Below, piece after piece: positions 46,913-57,944 of a stretch of DNA of 64,000 bases. The translations under genes and the position numbers were made by a program. The notes under the pieces were generated by a model, which saw only the letters and a list, made by a program, of their open reading frames with translations, was not told where the DNA came from and did no database searches. Location: the NCBI GenBank assembly GCA_944470555.2, contig OX104127.1:136852786-136916785 (forward strand), given 5' to 3'. Origin of the DNA: Heterobilharzia americana. Its lineage: Eukaryota > Platyhelminthes > Trematoda > Strigeidida > Schistosomatidae. Every line of letters begins with the position of its first letter. Positions within the stretch are counted from its first letter, which is position 1.

Positions 46913-48251
46913 GTCCCTTGAGTTCCTAGTGGAACATAGGGCTTCAGTAGCACGCCTCCAGTGACCTCTGTTCTCTGAGATCTTTTGAACCTGGTCCCAC
47001 GACAGCCCACAACCTCTCATTTCCTCCTCGCACGACCTCCTCCATGTCACCCTCGGACGTCCAACTCGTCGCTTCCCATGGGGATTCCACTCGAGCGACT
47101 GGCCTGACGCGTGATGTCCCTAGTCGGCCTTCTCAGTGTATTCCCAATCCATCTCCACTTCCTCCTGCATATTTGTTGGGTGACAGCTTCTTGGTTGGTT
47201 CGTTCCCAGAGTTCCTTGTTGCTTATTCTTTGTGGCCATCTGATCTTCAGTAACGACTGTAAGCAGTTGTTGATGAATGTCTGTAGTTTATTGGAAATAC
47301 CTTTCGTGACGCGCCAAGTCTCTGAGCCATACAGAAGCACTGACTTGACGTTGGTGTTGAACATCCGTATCTTGTTCCGCATGCTGAGTGCAGAAGATCT
47401 CCACACTGGTTTCAGGCTAATGAACGCCTGTCTTGCTTTTCCGATTCTGACTTTGACATCCTCATCTGTCCCGCCTGTAGTTGAAACAGTGCTTCCTAGA
47501 TAAGTGAAGGAGGTTACTTCCTCTAAGTTTCTCCCGTTGACGGTGATTAGAGTTTGTTGTTGTTGTTGATGGTGGTGGTGCGGTATCTTCATCACCTCTG
47601 TCTTCTCTATATTCACCTGAAGTCCCGTCTTAGCTGCCTCTTCTATCAACTTGTTAATTTTCGCCTGCAGATCTTCAAGTTTATGTGACATCAGGCACAA
47701 GTCATCGGCGAAATCCAAGTCTTCTAGGTTCTTTTCCGTCGTCCAGTGTATCCCCCTCTTCTCGCTGCCTACTGTTTGCTGCATGATCCAGTCCACCACA
47801 ATAAGGAATATCATGGGGAATAGTAGGCAACCTTGTTTCACTCCTGTCTTCACTTCACTGCAAAAGCATCACTGAGCTTCCCATTGTGGATTACTTGGCA
47901 TGTGGCATCTTCATATAGTTGTTGAATGAGGCGGATAAAGGTTTTCGGTACTCCGTAGTAATGAAGCAGTTTCCAAATTACTTCTCGGTCGACGCTGTCA
48001 AAGGCCTTCTCAAAGTCGATGAAGTTGAGGCAGAGAGCTGATTGCCATTCTATGCTCTGTTCTATGATGATGCGAAGCGTTGCAATTTGGTCGGCACATG
48101 ATTTGTACTTCCTGAAGCCTGGCTGTTCCGGTCGTAGTTTTGAATCCAGTGCATTCTTTAGCCTCTCCAGGATGATGCGGCTTAATATTTTACTTGGGGT
48201 GGATAGGAGGGTGATTCCGCGCCAGTTCTTGCAAACACTGAGGTCTCCTTT
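46880..48251 (-). mobile_element. LINE family A, youngest-looking copy, with target-site duplication
   Basis: The copy is 1372 bp, 5'-truncated in the RT fingers, and ends in an (ATT)n run at 46880-46911. It is flanked by the 14-bp duplication aacagtaatgttta. The coding capacity is nearly continuous: 48251-47850 reads KGDLSVCKNWRGITLLS, ADQIATLRIIIEQSIEWQSA and FEKAFDSVDREVIWKLLHYY; one frameshift near 47855 then leads into a 268-codon frame with VKQGCLLFPMIFLIVVDWI, LEDLDFADDLCLMSHKLEDL (the catalytic FADD box), VNIEKTEVMKI, NTNVKSVLLYGSETWRVTKG and RKWRWIGNTLRRPTRDITRQ. It sits inside a PLE within the RhoGEF intron, antisense to the gene. Confidence 0.92.
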
Positions 48252-49940
48252 AACAGTAATGTTTACTGGATTACGTTTCGGACATAATCTGTTGTCTATA
48301 GTCGTCATATGAAGATAAGTGCACAACTTTGAGATATCCTTTGCATAGTCCTAATTCCCTCACCTCCTTTGTGATATGAGTAGTCAGATTTTCCATGTAT
48401 CCGGAACATGTGCTGAGAGTCATTCCCCTTGTCTATATTAGGTGTTGATTCGATAAACAAAGATTCAGTTGTCAATCTCTCCATTCACTCTGCTATGTTA
48501 GTTTGGCGGATTATCACCCTGTTTCATCCTATTATGTGGTTGTGTGTAATCACATACATAAGTTATGACTGAGCTTCTTCTAAATTACTTACCTTAAGAA
48601 GATCTATTAATTTTGACCTAGCTAGGTTTTTGTGCTCAGATAACCTAACTGATCCTGGTCGACTACTTTGACCTATCTTTATGACTTGACAATCCTTACA
48701 AGGAATTCAATAAACCAAGTTATTCTGCTTAATTTGATTGATAAGATCTTTTAACCTACAAAACTTATTCGTGAGTAAGTTTATAGTTTTAAGTGTCACT
48801 CTAATCAAAGCCAGCCTTATTGAGAATCCTATGTAGTGTTTTTGAGGTGCCTCCTTTTTATGGTAATACTGTAGAGGTTTTGAATTCTCTCTTCAAAGTA
48901 TTGCAACTACTATTATTAACATTGTTACTACTACTATTGCCACCCGTTACTAATATTAATCATATTCTCCTTCCGATTCCTACAGAACTTATGAATTGTT
49001 TTGAGAGGGTGATTGTTGGTGAGAAAGGTGTCTTTAAGGTATCTGATTTCTTGTCTTACATCTTCTGTTTTACTGGTAATTTTTTTAGCCGTGTTACTTC
49101 GACAGTACCAAGCCAACTTTAACTGACATAGAGCGAGATAATTCGAAGTTTGAGTAACGATTTGGATGTGAAGGTTTTCTGTCACCCTGTTTCCATTTTA
49201 TTCTGCAATTCAACATCACTAATTCCGCTTCACTATTTTCTCATTCATGGATGAAATGGTTTGTGTTGACTACTGAATTTATAACTGTAAAGAACCTATG
49301 TATGTGCTTCGATTTCAACACTGTAAACGTGATGTCTGTTTATCAAAACCAAACATTTGGAGCCGGACTAAATGTTTTTACAGCCATCCGTTCGCAACTG
49401 TCCATAAATATGTCAGACACAAAATGGGGGATATTGCTGATCCCATGGCAACTCTTGTTTTTTGCATATTTTGTTCTGAAACCTAAATATTATGGGGGTT
49501 AGGCATAGCTGTACTCCTAGCTTGACATCATCTACTGGTACCTTAGTTCGTAATGTAAACTAATGGTCATTATTGAGCTTGTTTATAACTGCTTTCAACT
49601 CCATGATAGTTTTACAAACTAACTGCATCAAACATAACCATTTTTTTTATTGTCATCTAAATGTATGTCATCCAATCTATGCTTCAAGTCATAAGAGTCA
49701 GTAATTCTCGATTTGGAAAGATTTTTAACGAAATGTAGTACCATTGTTAAATATTTAGATGTCATAAGCAGGAGTATTTCTAAAGTCGACAATGAATCTA
49801 ATAGGATAACCTGATTGATGAGCAACAAAAAGTAATGTTACACACCGTGATAAATCTAATGAGTCAATTAACAGGGTATTTAAAAAAATAAGTCGTTTCA
49901 TACACACATTCCGCTTTATGAATTCAAAGAAAGAAAGAAG
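48252..49940 (-). mobile_element. Penelope-like element, RT to GIY-YIG, split by LINE
   Basis: Minus-strand order is that of a PLE. RT start: GYPIRFIVDFRNTPAYD and, frameshifted, KYLTMVLHFVKNLSKSRITD then YDLKHRLDDIHLDD (49840-49640), ending near MVMFDAVSLF. A palm remnant with ELPWDQQYPPFC (near 49450) has an unreadable catalytic box. The linker is IRYLKDTFLTNNHPLKTIHK (49060-49000). The GIY-YIG segment contains IKQNNLVY, CKDCQVIKIGQSSRPGSVRL and SEHKNLARSKLIDLLK with breaks (48740-48590). The YIG motif has become KIG. The 3' UTR around 48270-48300 (tccgaaacgtaatcc on the minus strand) matches 54390-54405. It is inactive. Confidence 0.75.
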
Positions 49941-49941
49941 A

Positions 49942-51577
49942 ACGATTGGGGGCTGAATGACACACAGTACCGTTTTACTTCGCCACTTTCTCATCAGATG
50001 ATTACAACCACAAAACATTTATGTATCATATTACAGAAGATAAAAAGCCTTTTCTACAATTACATGAAGTTAGTTAACTAGGAATGACATGGTTGAATGA
50101 AGAATACTAACATCCAGATACGTTTGATAAATCATGGTAAGTAGTTTCGGTTATATACATGATTCAACAGAGAGTTTGATGAAAGAATAAGGTTAGTAAT
50201 CAAAGACTGTGGAAAGATTATCAAGTTGGTTAGCCAATGATAAAGGATAGACAAATTGCGTTCTATTAAAATGATTTGAACTCAGTTGATAGAACAATCA
50301 CTGCATTTGTGTGCGAAGAGAAGAAAGGTCTAGTCAATTGATGATGTCATGAAGAAATAAGAAGATTAAGATATTAGTCTACTAGGGCAAAGAAAGATTT
50401 ATTGCTGCTTTGTTTTGAATATACAATTCTCATTTAATTAGTTTGATATGTGCGACCTTAGAGAACCTAAGAAGGTTCGAATCAGATTGTTCATTGATTA
50501 CCTTGAAGGATTCTAGAGTATATGGTTCATGCTAAGTGACTGCACCACTGAAAGCGTTTGTTCTCCTGAGATGTTGGCTTTTGATACATTTCCAAATTAT
50601 CTAAGGTATGCCCATCTATCTGTTCTATCAGTGTAACTGCTATTGCAGATGCGCGTAAACTTGTATATACAATCAGAGGTGACACGGGAAGAAAACCTGT
50701 CAGCTAGTTAGCATATTGTTATGTAAACAGGGATCAGCTTGCCTGCAGGATATGCTGTGTTATTTGTAGCTTACAGTCTTCTATTAATTCTTCCAGCGAC
50801 ATCTTACCTTTTAGGTTGAATTCAATAAAAATAGACTTCTTGGTAAGGTGATTTTCCTTGACTTGTTGTCTTCAGATCTTCCAAATTTGTTGATAAACTC
50901 TTGTAGGTAACCATTCTCTCACAGAGCTTTTTTGAAGGCTCAACGAATTATCTTGCAATTTATCACCTGAACATATACTTTTATCTTTGTAAAATAGTGT
51001 TTTGACCAATACTCTTTTAAAAGTGATTGGTCAAAATCTGCTGAAATTTAAGTATAATCCAATCCATGTACTTCTTTAATGAATAAATCTTTGAATAGTA
51101 TTATCATTTCTACGTTGCAAGACGATGTCTAAAAATCTTAACCTCTGATTGCTTTCATGTTTCATGGTGGACCTGATATTTTCATAGGAATCACCGAACC
51201 TTTCGAGTAAGTACGACATATATAGTAAGTTACTGCACACGACAGGTTTGTCATTGACCTACTTGGAATAAAACAAATTTTTCTTAGGTCCACGCATAAG
51301 TTTTGTCTTCTCAAGGTTATTATTACTCATATACTCATATCAAACTCTCTGTTGAATCATATATATGACCGAAACTACTTACCATGATTTATCAAACGTA
51401 TCTGGATGTTTGTATTCTTCATTCAACCATGTCATTCCTAGTTAACTAACTTCATGTAATTGTAGAAAAGGCTTTTTATCTTCTGTAATATGATATATAA
51501 ATGTTTTGTGGTTGTAATCATCTGATGAGAAAGTGGCGAAGTAAAACGGTACTGTGTGTTATTCAGCCCTCAATCGT
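49942..51577. repeat. 238-bp inverted repeat pair
   Basis: 49942-50179 and 51340-51577 are reverse complements with only scattered mismatches (for example gattcaacagagagtttga against tcaaactctctgttgaatc, and acgattg at one outer end against caatcgt at the other). The 1.16-kb spacer holds another PLE RT fragment. The arms are themselves not assigned; a short frame reads FATFSSDDYNHKTFMYHITE. Confidence 0.85.
50860..51335 (-). mobile_element. Penelope-like element, RT thumb fragment
   Basis: The minus strand reads, with frame changes, STMKHESNQRLRFLDIVLQR, RSTWIG, YLNFS, FKRVLVKTLFYKDKSICS and VREWLPTRVYQQIW. This equals the PLE stretch after the YVDD box ('L.FLD..I.R', 'T.TG.Y.N..S', 'K..LV.TL..RA..IC'). 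Because it lies 5' of the RT-start segment of the element at 48.3-49.9 kb, it must be a separate copy or a rearranged piece. Confidence 0.7.
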
Positions 51578-52169
51578 TGTAAACAGTATAAACTGACAAG
51601 GGATGTTCGAAAATTCATGCCATGATTGATGCAGTAGAAACTAAACCTATAACAAGAGAGAAATAAATCAAAGTTTCACATGCTACCGAGTACTGTCAAA
51701 ATATTCACCGGAAGCAGTTGTGTGGAATGTATTAGATTTACTTTCCGATGAGAAAGGACTGAAAACTATACCTGAGGTAATGTAAGAAGCTCTATCAATC
51801 AGAGGCTCACGCTTGAGGAAAAAAACTGCTGAAGTTTTCACAAGTCAGTCAGGAAATGCTTCGCACTAAACCAGATACTGTTTGTCTTAGATGACAGAAC
51901 TAATGATAGCTTAGGAATAAGGTATTTTCAAGATAAAAAGAGTAGTCCAAAGAACGGTAGCCGGACAGTCAAGGAATCTGTATTATTGAGTGTAAGGTTG
52001 AGGTTCTAAGCATAATACCTATCCCTCTTAAATGATACCTGGACATAAATCCTGTAAGTTATCTGAACGACAATTTTTTCCACTTATTAACTTACTTAAA
52101 AGTTTTTTTTCAAACAACCTCCATTATTCGCAAATAACTGCTTTCTTTTTCTTACTTCTAACTTTTCAG
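51578..52169. other. RhoGEF intron upstream of micro-exon
   Basis: No repeat recognised; the last 60 bases form the long pyrimidine-rich tract and acceptor of the micro-exon. Confidence 0.4.
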
Positions 52170-52191
52170 TCGCCTATTACCTTCTCTGGAG
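52170..52191 (+). CDS. RhoGEF, 22-nt DH micro-exon (3 of 6)
   Basis: A strong acceptor (a long pyrimidine tract ending cttttcag) is followed by 22 bases and a GTATGC donor. Supplying one base to finish the codon left open at 43088, it encodes N-RLLPSLE and hands over in phase 0. The result, FHKNRLLPSLE, restores the 'FH....LLP.LE' stretch expected in DH domains and makes the otherwise incompatible neighbours (phase 2 and phase 0) fit. Length, phase, both splice sites and peptide all agree, so I consider it real although it is too short for ORF-based gene finding. Confidence 0.85.
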
Positions 52192-53379
52192 GTATGCAAT
52201 GGAAACGCTAAGATGATCAGGTGTTGGGCTTCAATCGTAGTAGGTTTCAATTAATTGTTGTCAATCATTTTTTAATATATGATACAGTGCTACTGAGTCA
52301 CGGATCCCGCATAACACTAGGTCAATTAAAAACGGAAAACCAGACAATTCAGTTTTTACAGTTGGTTTTTAAAAGATTAACTTAAAGGAAAACACTTCCT
52401 GCTATAAGACACTTGTAAGTGTGCGAGAATGCAGATATAACCATTAAGAAAGAAAGGATATTGACTGCTTGTTGCTTTGACCAGTCAGACAGAATTGTCA
52501 TTAGGTCTTACAAGACACAGGTCTTCTAATTCAGACACTGATCAGTAAAGATTATCTGCAATCTTAGGCAAAATCACGTTTTTTGATAGCTGTAAACTCC
52601 TGGAACTCATCTCTGTAACTGAGAACTATACCACTGGAATATGCTCCATGGAATTCTGTCATTTGTGAGGGATAAGACAAGATGATATCCATTTCGATTT
52701 ACTTAGCTGACTGATCACTGCATTCCACATCAGTCAAAATAACTGTATCCTACCCACAGTAGTGGATATAAACTGTATGGTTCATTGCCTCAATTACTTT
52801 CTGATTTACTGTCTCTTAGTTTGCGCATAATTATCCAAGCATTGCCTTTATCACGTTTGAATTACGTAGATAACCTTGAGATATATAGTCGCTACTGGTT
52901 ACATTGTAATTACTAGTTTCAAAGATTTCACCCTTATGACTACTAGTATGCTCACAAAACTGTTGTGGTAGTTACTCTTCTCAAATAGAGCTAGTTCCTA
53001 TAACACAATTGAACAGTAGCACAAAATATGAGTTTTAATTTCTTTTTTCAAGTCATGAAACAAAGTTACCCACTTAGAAGCTCTGTGGGGCTGGAATGAT
53101 TGAGAAGGCGATTGGCATAATAGCAAAAGAGAGTCTTATTGTAGGCGACATTTTCCCGTCATGTTGCAGTATTTATTTGGATACAGTGAACTCTGATCAT
53201 CAAATAATTCATGGTGGTGACTTAAGAAAGTGTCATGTAATATATGTGTAAATGATATGGCTAGATTGTAGGTTATAGAAAGAAAAGTTGCAATAAAAAC
53301 ACAAGGCTTCGGCGAATAAATATTAGAGGATAAAAGGCTGGATTTTGATTAACATAGGAGTAACAACAGCGAAGTATGA
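52192..53379. other. RhoGEF intron, unassigned
   Basis: No exon or repeat recognised. Confidence 0.35.
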
Positions 53380-53900
53380 TAGACTGTAATTCCACTTTGG
53401 TCCGTTTATCACGTGTGTTACACACGGAAACTGTATTATTTATTAGATAACATTTCGACTACAATTAATTCCCCATATTCATATCAAGATAACTCCACAA
53501 CTTTGAGACAGAGTTTGTCTGCGCTCCTTATCTGTAATAGGATTAGTTGAATTTTCCATACATTTGTGACAGGTGAAGAGTGATTCCGCATTGCAGAGAT
53601 TCGGTAATCAATCTCTTCCCCCAAACAACTAAGTTAGTTTTTAATACTCTCACTCTGTCCCACCGTTTTGTGTGATTGTGTACAACTGCATGCACAGCTA
53701 TAACCGAGTTTTCCCCTATATTCCCTATCTTATTGGGATCTGCTAAGCTTGATCTAGCTGTTTTTGTGCTCTGTTTTTCCAAATGACCCTAGTTGAAAAC
53801 GTTTACCTGTACATTTGACCTCACAACCATTCCAAGCGGTTTGATAGACTAAATTGGTTCCTTTAAGCTACAGTGTCTCTTTCTTAGCCTAGTTTGTCAG
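53380..53900 (-). mobile_element. Penelope-like element, GIY-YIG remnant
   Basis: It aligns with 55160-55760 on the same strand: gtaattcca (3' end), tgtgacaggtgaag, ccaccgttttgtgtgattgtg, ctatcttattgggatctgc and aggtcaaatgtacaggtaaa on the minus strand. One reading gives NLVYQTAWNGCEVKCTG, where the second motif YIG has changed to CTG. Inactive. Confidence 0.65.
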
Positions 53901-53999
53901 TTTGAATGGCACTTAAAGTGGCAGACTTATTGACAATTTTTCATAACACTTCTGAAATAATGTAGAATATTTGTAGCTCAGGTGGATGGTCATGGTTGT

Positions 54000-54480
54000 A
54001 TTGTGTTCTCTGAGCTGGGTTGTTGAATCCAGATCATAACACTTCTACCTTCTTGGTATGGAAAAGTAGTAGAGACTTTAAGTTTTCTCTCCACCCTGTC
54101 ACTATTATTACTACCACTATTATTAACGGCAGAAATATTATTAACATCTGTGTTATAGCTATGCATGGAATCGCACACAATTACACAATAGGGTGGGGCA
54201 GAGCAACAGCACTAAAAACTTAGCTGGGTGAGGGGAGAGGTTGATAATCAAATTTCTGCTTATCTGATCAACACCACATACATGCAATGCGGAATGATTA
54301 TGCACCAGTCCCACATATATGGAAAACTCTGCCACCCTTGTCATCACAGAGAAGGTGAGAAAATTAGGAATATATAAAAAATAGATTATGTCCGAAACGT
54401 TAGCCGGTGAATAATGCTGTTCTTTTACTGTGTGACATTTCTAATAAACAGACTAAAGTGGAACAAGATGGTCAGTTCTG
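54000..54480 (+). mobile_element. Penelope-like element, 3' part
   Basis: It is the plus-strand counterpart of the neighbouring minus copy: ctatgcatggaatcgcacacaattacaca and cagcactaaaaact (54160-54225) reverse-match 53600-53700. ttatgtccgaaacgttagcc (54387-54406) is the 3' UTR block seen reversed at 48270-48295. The two copies lie head to head, with the repeat-D block (gtagctcaggtgga, gttctctgagctggg) between them at 53970-54020. Confidence 0.65.
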
Positions 54481-55149
54481 CATGGATGTAATCAAATGAA
54501 ATTCCCTATGGTCAAGTAGGGAGACTGAATAAAACATCTTTCAGTTGGGTTCGAATGTTAAAAGCCTTTAAAGACCGTTGACAGATGTATAAATAGTTTT
54601 CGTAAGTCTTTTTAAGCGGTGTACATGAAAACTTGTCTTTATTTGTCTGCTCACCCAAAACGGTAGTCTGGAATAGAGTAAAATAAAATAAAGATATGAA
54701 ATGAAGACTAAGTGAACCCTAAAAAATGAGCCTACATGGAGTAATAGAAACACTTCATAGTAGTTCGAAGGAAAGACATTCTAAAGACTACAACTTAAAA
54801 CAGTGAGTAAACTTGAAAATCCCTTTCCTTTATGTTAATGGCAAAAGACGAATAACTGAGTACACATACATTTGTTGCATTTAGTACCCGTTAAACGATA
54901 TTAGCAGTTTATTTGCATAAACTTACTTATTAAAGTTGAAAAGAAATCAAGGATGTTACAGGATTCAGACTTTAGGTCTATACTCTATAAATCGGATGAT
55001 TTATGAACTGGGATGTGACTGTTGTTCAGTTATCGGTTTATCTGAGGCTTCAGTTATTTGTAGTGGCATAGTGGACTAAACTTCAATGCAGTAGGAAGTA
55101 ATGAGAAGGCGGTTAAGGGTACCATTCCAAAAAGAGAAGACTAATTAAT
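54481..55149. other. RhoGEF intron, unassigned
   Basis: No exon or repeat recognised. Confidence 0.35.
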
Positions 55150-55935
55150 TTAGGTGTAAAACTTGGTCACCATGGCAGAATGTAATTCCAAATAAAATTT
55201 CTTTATTTGGTATTTAACCTACAGTGATACAGTATTATTTATCTGATGACTTTCAAGCATAAATTATTGTTCACAATCATATCAATGTAATCACACCCCT
55301 TTCAATATCTATCTGATTTTTATAGTCCTATCACCATATATATTCTTGGTTTCTATTGGTACTAAAATTTTCCATATCTCTGATAAAGGTGTTGCATCAT
55401 CCCCCTTTACATGTGTTATGTGTTGATTCGATGCACAAAGATTCAATGATCAATTTCTCTCTCTCTCTCTCTCTCCACCTAACTACACTGAACTTGAGTA
55501 CAGTGGTTTTACTCCACCTTATTATGAGGTTGTGTGTTAATGTATGCATGCATTGCCACAGTAGAGTTGTTTTTCTAGATTCTTGATCTTATTGGGGTCT
55601 GTCATTCTATACTTAGCTAAGTCCCTATGTTCCGCTAATCTAACTGACCGTGAACGATTAGTTTGACCTATGTACTTGACCTCACATTCATTACATGCAA
55701 TTTGATAGATTAGATTATCTTGCTTAATTTGATCTATCGGATTCTTAAGCAGAAACAGTTTACCTCTGAGTGAGTTTGTAGGTTTAAGTGCCACTGCCAC
55801 CCTAAGTCCAGTTTTGTTGAGGATTCTACGTGAGGTTTCTTATGTTCCTTCTTCTGTGTGCTACATCGAGTAAACAAATCTAATATGGAATTGCTCTTAT
55901 ATTTGCATTTTTCATGCATAAAGTACCTTGACAAG
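55150..55935 (-). mobile_element. Penelope-like element with recognisable GIY-YIG domain
   Basis: The minus frame 55800-55537 encodes NPIDQIKQDNLIYQIACNEC, EVKYIGQTNRSRSVRLAEHR and DLAKYRMTDP. Both signature parts of the GIY-YIG nuclease (here IYQ...YIG), the arginine in RLAEH and the flanking cysteines (IACNEC) are present. Upstream, 55934-55734 holds the preceding linker in another frame. A (CT)n run interrupts the 3' UTR at 55458-55474. It ends about 60 bp upstream of a RhoGEF exon and is antisense to it. Confidence 0.85.
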
Positions 55936-55998
55936 TAAACTTGTAATCAGATACATTACAGTTTTCAGATAAACTCTGTTTCCAATTCTACTTTTCAG

Positions 55999-56055
55999 GT
56001 TACAGTGGAAGGACTAACTGTTTCAAATTTCATAAAACAATGTTTTGAACAGTAT
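55999..56055 (+). CDS. RhoGEF, DH-domain exon 4 of 6
   Basis: 57 nt (19 codons, phase 0 to 0) between a ctacttttcag acceptor and a GTAGAG donor. It encodes VTVEGLTVSNFIKQCFEQY; the end fuses to APYLIDLYTTYC of the next exon, giving the usual 'F...YAP.L..Y..YC' pattern. An alternative donor four bases earlier (GTATGT) would break the frame and was rejected. A PLE fragment lies only about 60 bp upstream. Confidence 0.8.
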
Positions 56056-56219
56056 GTAGAGACGTATGACCCTTCGCATTGACGATAAAATACACGTAAC
56101 CCAGTGCAACATTTGTTCCAAAGGTGTCAGTATAGTAAAACACTACCCAAAGGATATTTGAGTCCAAGCTTATATTTGTTTAAAGTTGTACCCTACTTCA
56201 GCAAACTGGAGCGAAACAA
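56056..56219. other. Start of RhoGEF intron
   Basis: Short unassigned stretch after the donor at 56056. Confidence 0.4.
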
Positions 56220-56650
56220 TAATTCTACCAGTTCCATTGCAATAGCTGAGTCTCTTTCTAGAGTACTGATCCTATTGGAGGCTGTCATTCTACATTAGAC
56301 TAAATTCCTACCCCCGGATAATATAATTGATCTTGATTGGTTAGTTTGATCTATGTACTTGATCTCACTGTCCCTGCAGGGATTTTGGTAGTTCAAATGA
56401 TTCCATGTAATTGGGTCCGTTGGATTCTTAATCTGAAAAAGTTTGTCTCTGATCGAGTTTGTAGTTTATTCATCGACACCCAACACATGCAATAGGAATA
56501 TCACAACACCTATTCCGAAGATATGAAAAACTTTACTATAAATAGAATCAAATTATATGAGGTGATAGGATTATAAAAATCAGATGTCGAAAATAGTGTT
56601 ATTACATTGATATGATCGTGAACAATAACTTATTCTAGAAAAGTCATCAA
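56220..56650. mobile_element. Penelope-like element fragments in inverted junction
   Basis: 56220-56460 is a minus-strand PLE piece (gatcctattggaggctgtca, tgtacttgatctcactgtcc, aatctgaaaaagtttg) like 55540-55770. From 56461 the orientation flips: tcatcgacacccaacacatg...tgatatgatcgtgaacaata is the reverse complement of 55255-55440. The junction is abrupt, so two pieces of one element face each other. Confidence 0.65.
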
Positions 56651-56679
56651 GTAAATAACGCTGTATCGCTGTGTGCGTT

Positions 56680-57690
56680 TGTGCGAGTTTGTGTGACATT
56701 AGACACAAATCATTGGCTAAATCCAAATCTTCTAGGGTCTAGGTCGATAAAAAGACCCTAGAAGTTTTAGATGTCTCCGGTGATGATGATTTATGTCTGA
56801 TATCTTGTCACATAAACTTCAAGATCTACAGGCAAAAACTAACAAGTTGACAGAAGAGGTGGGGTAGCGAAGACGGGACTAAAAGTGAATGTAGAGAAGA
56901 CAGTGGTGATGAAGATACCCAACCAACAACAACAACAAGCACCATCAACGGGAGAAATCCAAAGGAAGTTGTTTCTCTCTACTTAGGCAGGCAGCATCGT
57001 CTCAACAAAAGGCGGCGCAGCTGAGAACGTATGAGCCAGCCAGGATCGACAAGACAACAAGACAGGCCTTCCTGCATTAACCTGAAAGCAGTGTGGAGAT
57101 CTATTGCACTCCACTGCACTCCACTCAACATAAGGCGTGAACAACATCCGGATTTACAACACTAATGCCAGTCAAGTAAGTCAGTACCTCCATATGATGG
57201 TTGAGAGACTTGGTGCGTTACGAGAAGCATTTCCAGCAAACTACAGACATACATCATCAACAGCTGCCACCTACACTCACTCGATACTGGAGGTCAGATC
57301 AGAAGGCGAGAAAAAATAAGCAACACCAATAAGTAGCTCACTATGGTAACGAACCGACCAACCAAGCAACTAAGAAGCTATCTCCCAATGAATATGTAGA
57401 AGAAAGTGGAGATGAACTGGATTGGATTGGATTAGGTTGGACATAGACTGAGAAGACGGTTTTGGGGAGATCACGTGTGAGGCCAGGTCATCGAGTGGAA
57501 TCGAAATGGGAAACGACGAGTTGGGTGTCTGAGGTGAGTGTGACATGGAGGAGATCATGGGAGTAAGAAATGAAAGCTTATGGGCAGTGGTGAAGTCAGG
57601 TTAAAAAGACTGCAGAGAGTAGGGCGAAATGGTGACGTGCTACAGAAGGCCTATGTTCCACTAGGAATCCAAAGAACAAATAATAATAAT
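56680..57690 (+). mobile_element. LINE family A copy with 5' inversion
   Basis: 56685-56735 is minus-strand RT sequence (tgacattagacacaaatcat, equal to the FADDLCLMSHK region reversed). At about 56740 it flips to plus strand and repeats part of the same region (gatgatttatgtctga, cataaacttcaagatctaca), then runs through VEKTVVMKIPNQQQQQ-like sequence, ggcggcgcagctgagaacgt, agtggagatgaactggattgg and ctatgttccactaggaatcc to an ATAATAATAA tail. The coding frame is broken throughout. Confidence 0.8.
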
Positions 57691-57944
57691 AACTGTGCGC
57701 CATATATCAAATAAACAAATCTATTATAAAAAAGACAGATGAAGACAAAGTACCAAAACAGTGTGTCTGAACATTCATACAAGAGATAAAAGTGAAACGA
57801 AATATACCGAAAGCAGAAGTAGAAGCTTGAAAAACTTTCAGAATGAAAATAAAGTTTGACTGGGTGAGTGAAGAATTGGGGATGATGGAAGTCAGTGCGT
57901 GGTTAGCGATCAATCGATCTATCATCTGGAGCCACCTAGAGGAC
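57691..57944. other. RhoGEF intron, short unassigned stretch
   Basis: Nothing recognised. Confidence 0.35.

Noticed and set aside
48820..49122. Plus-strand 100-codon frame with Leu run
   Set aside because: Antisense shadow of the PLE linker and GIY-YIG region.
55999..56051. Alternative donor GTATGT for RhoGEF exon 4
   Set aside because: It would shift the frame of the next exon to an early stop; the GTAGAG donor four bases on keeps phase 0 and gives QYAPYL.
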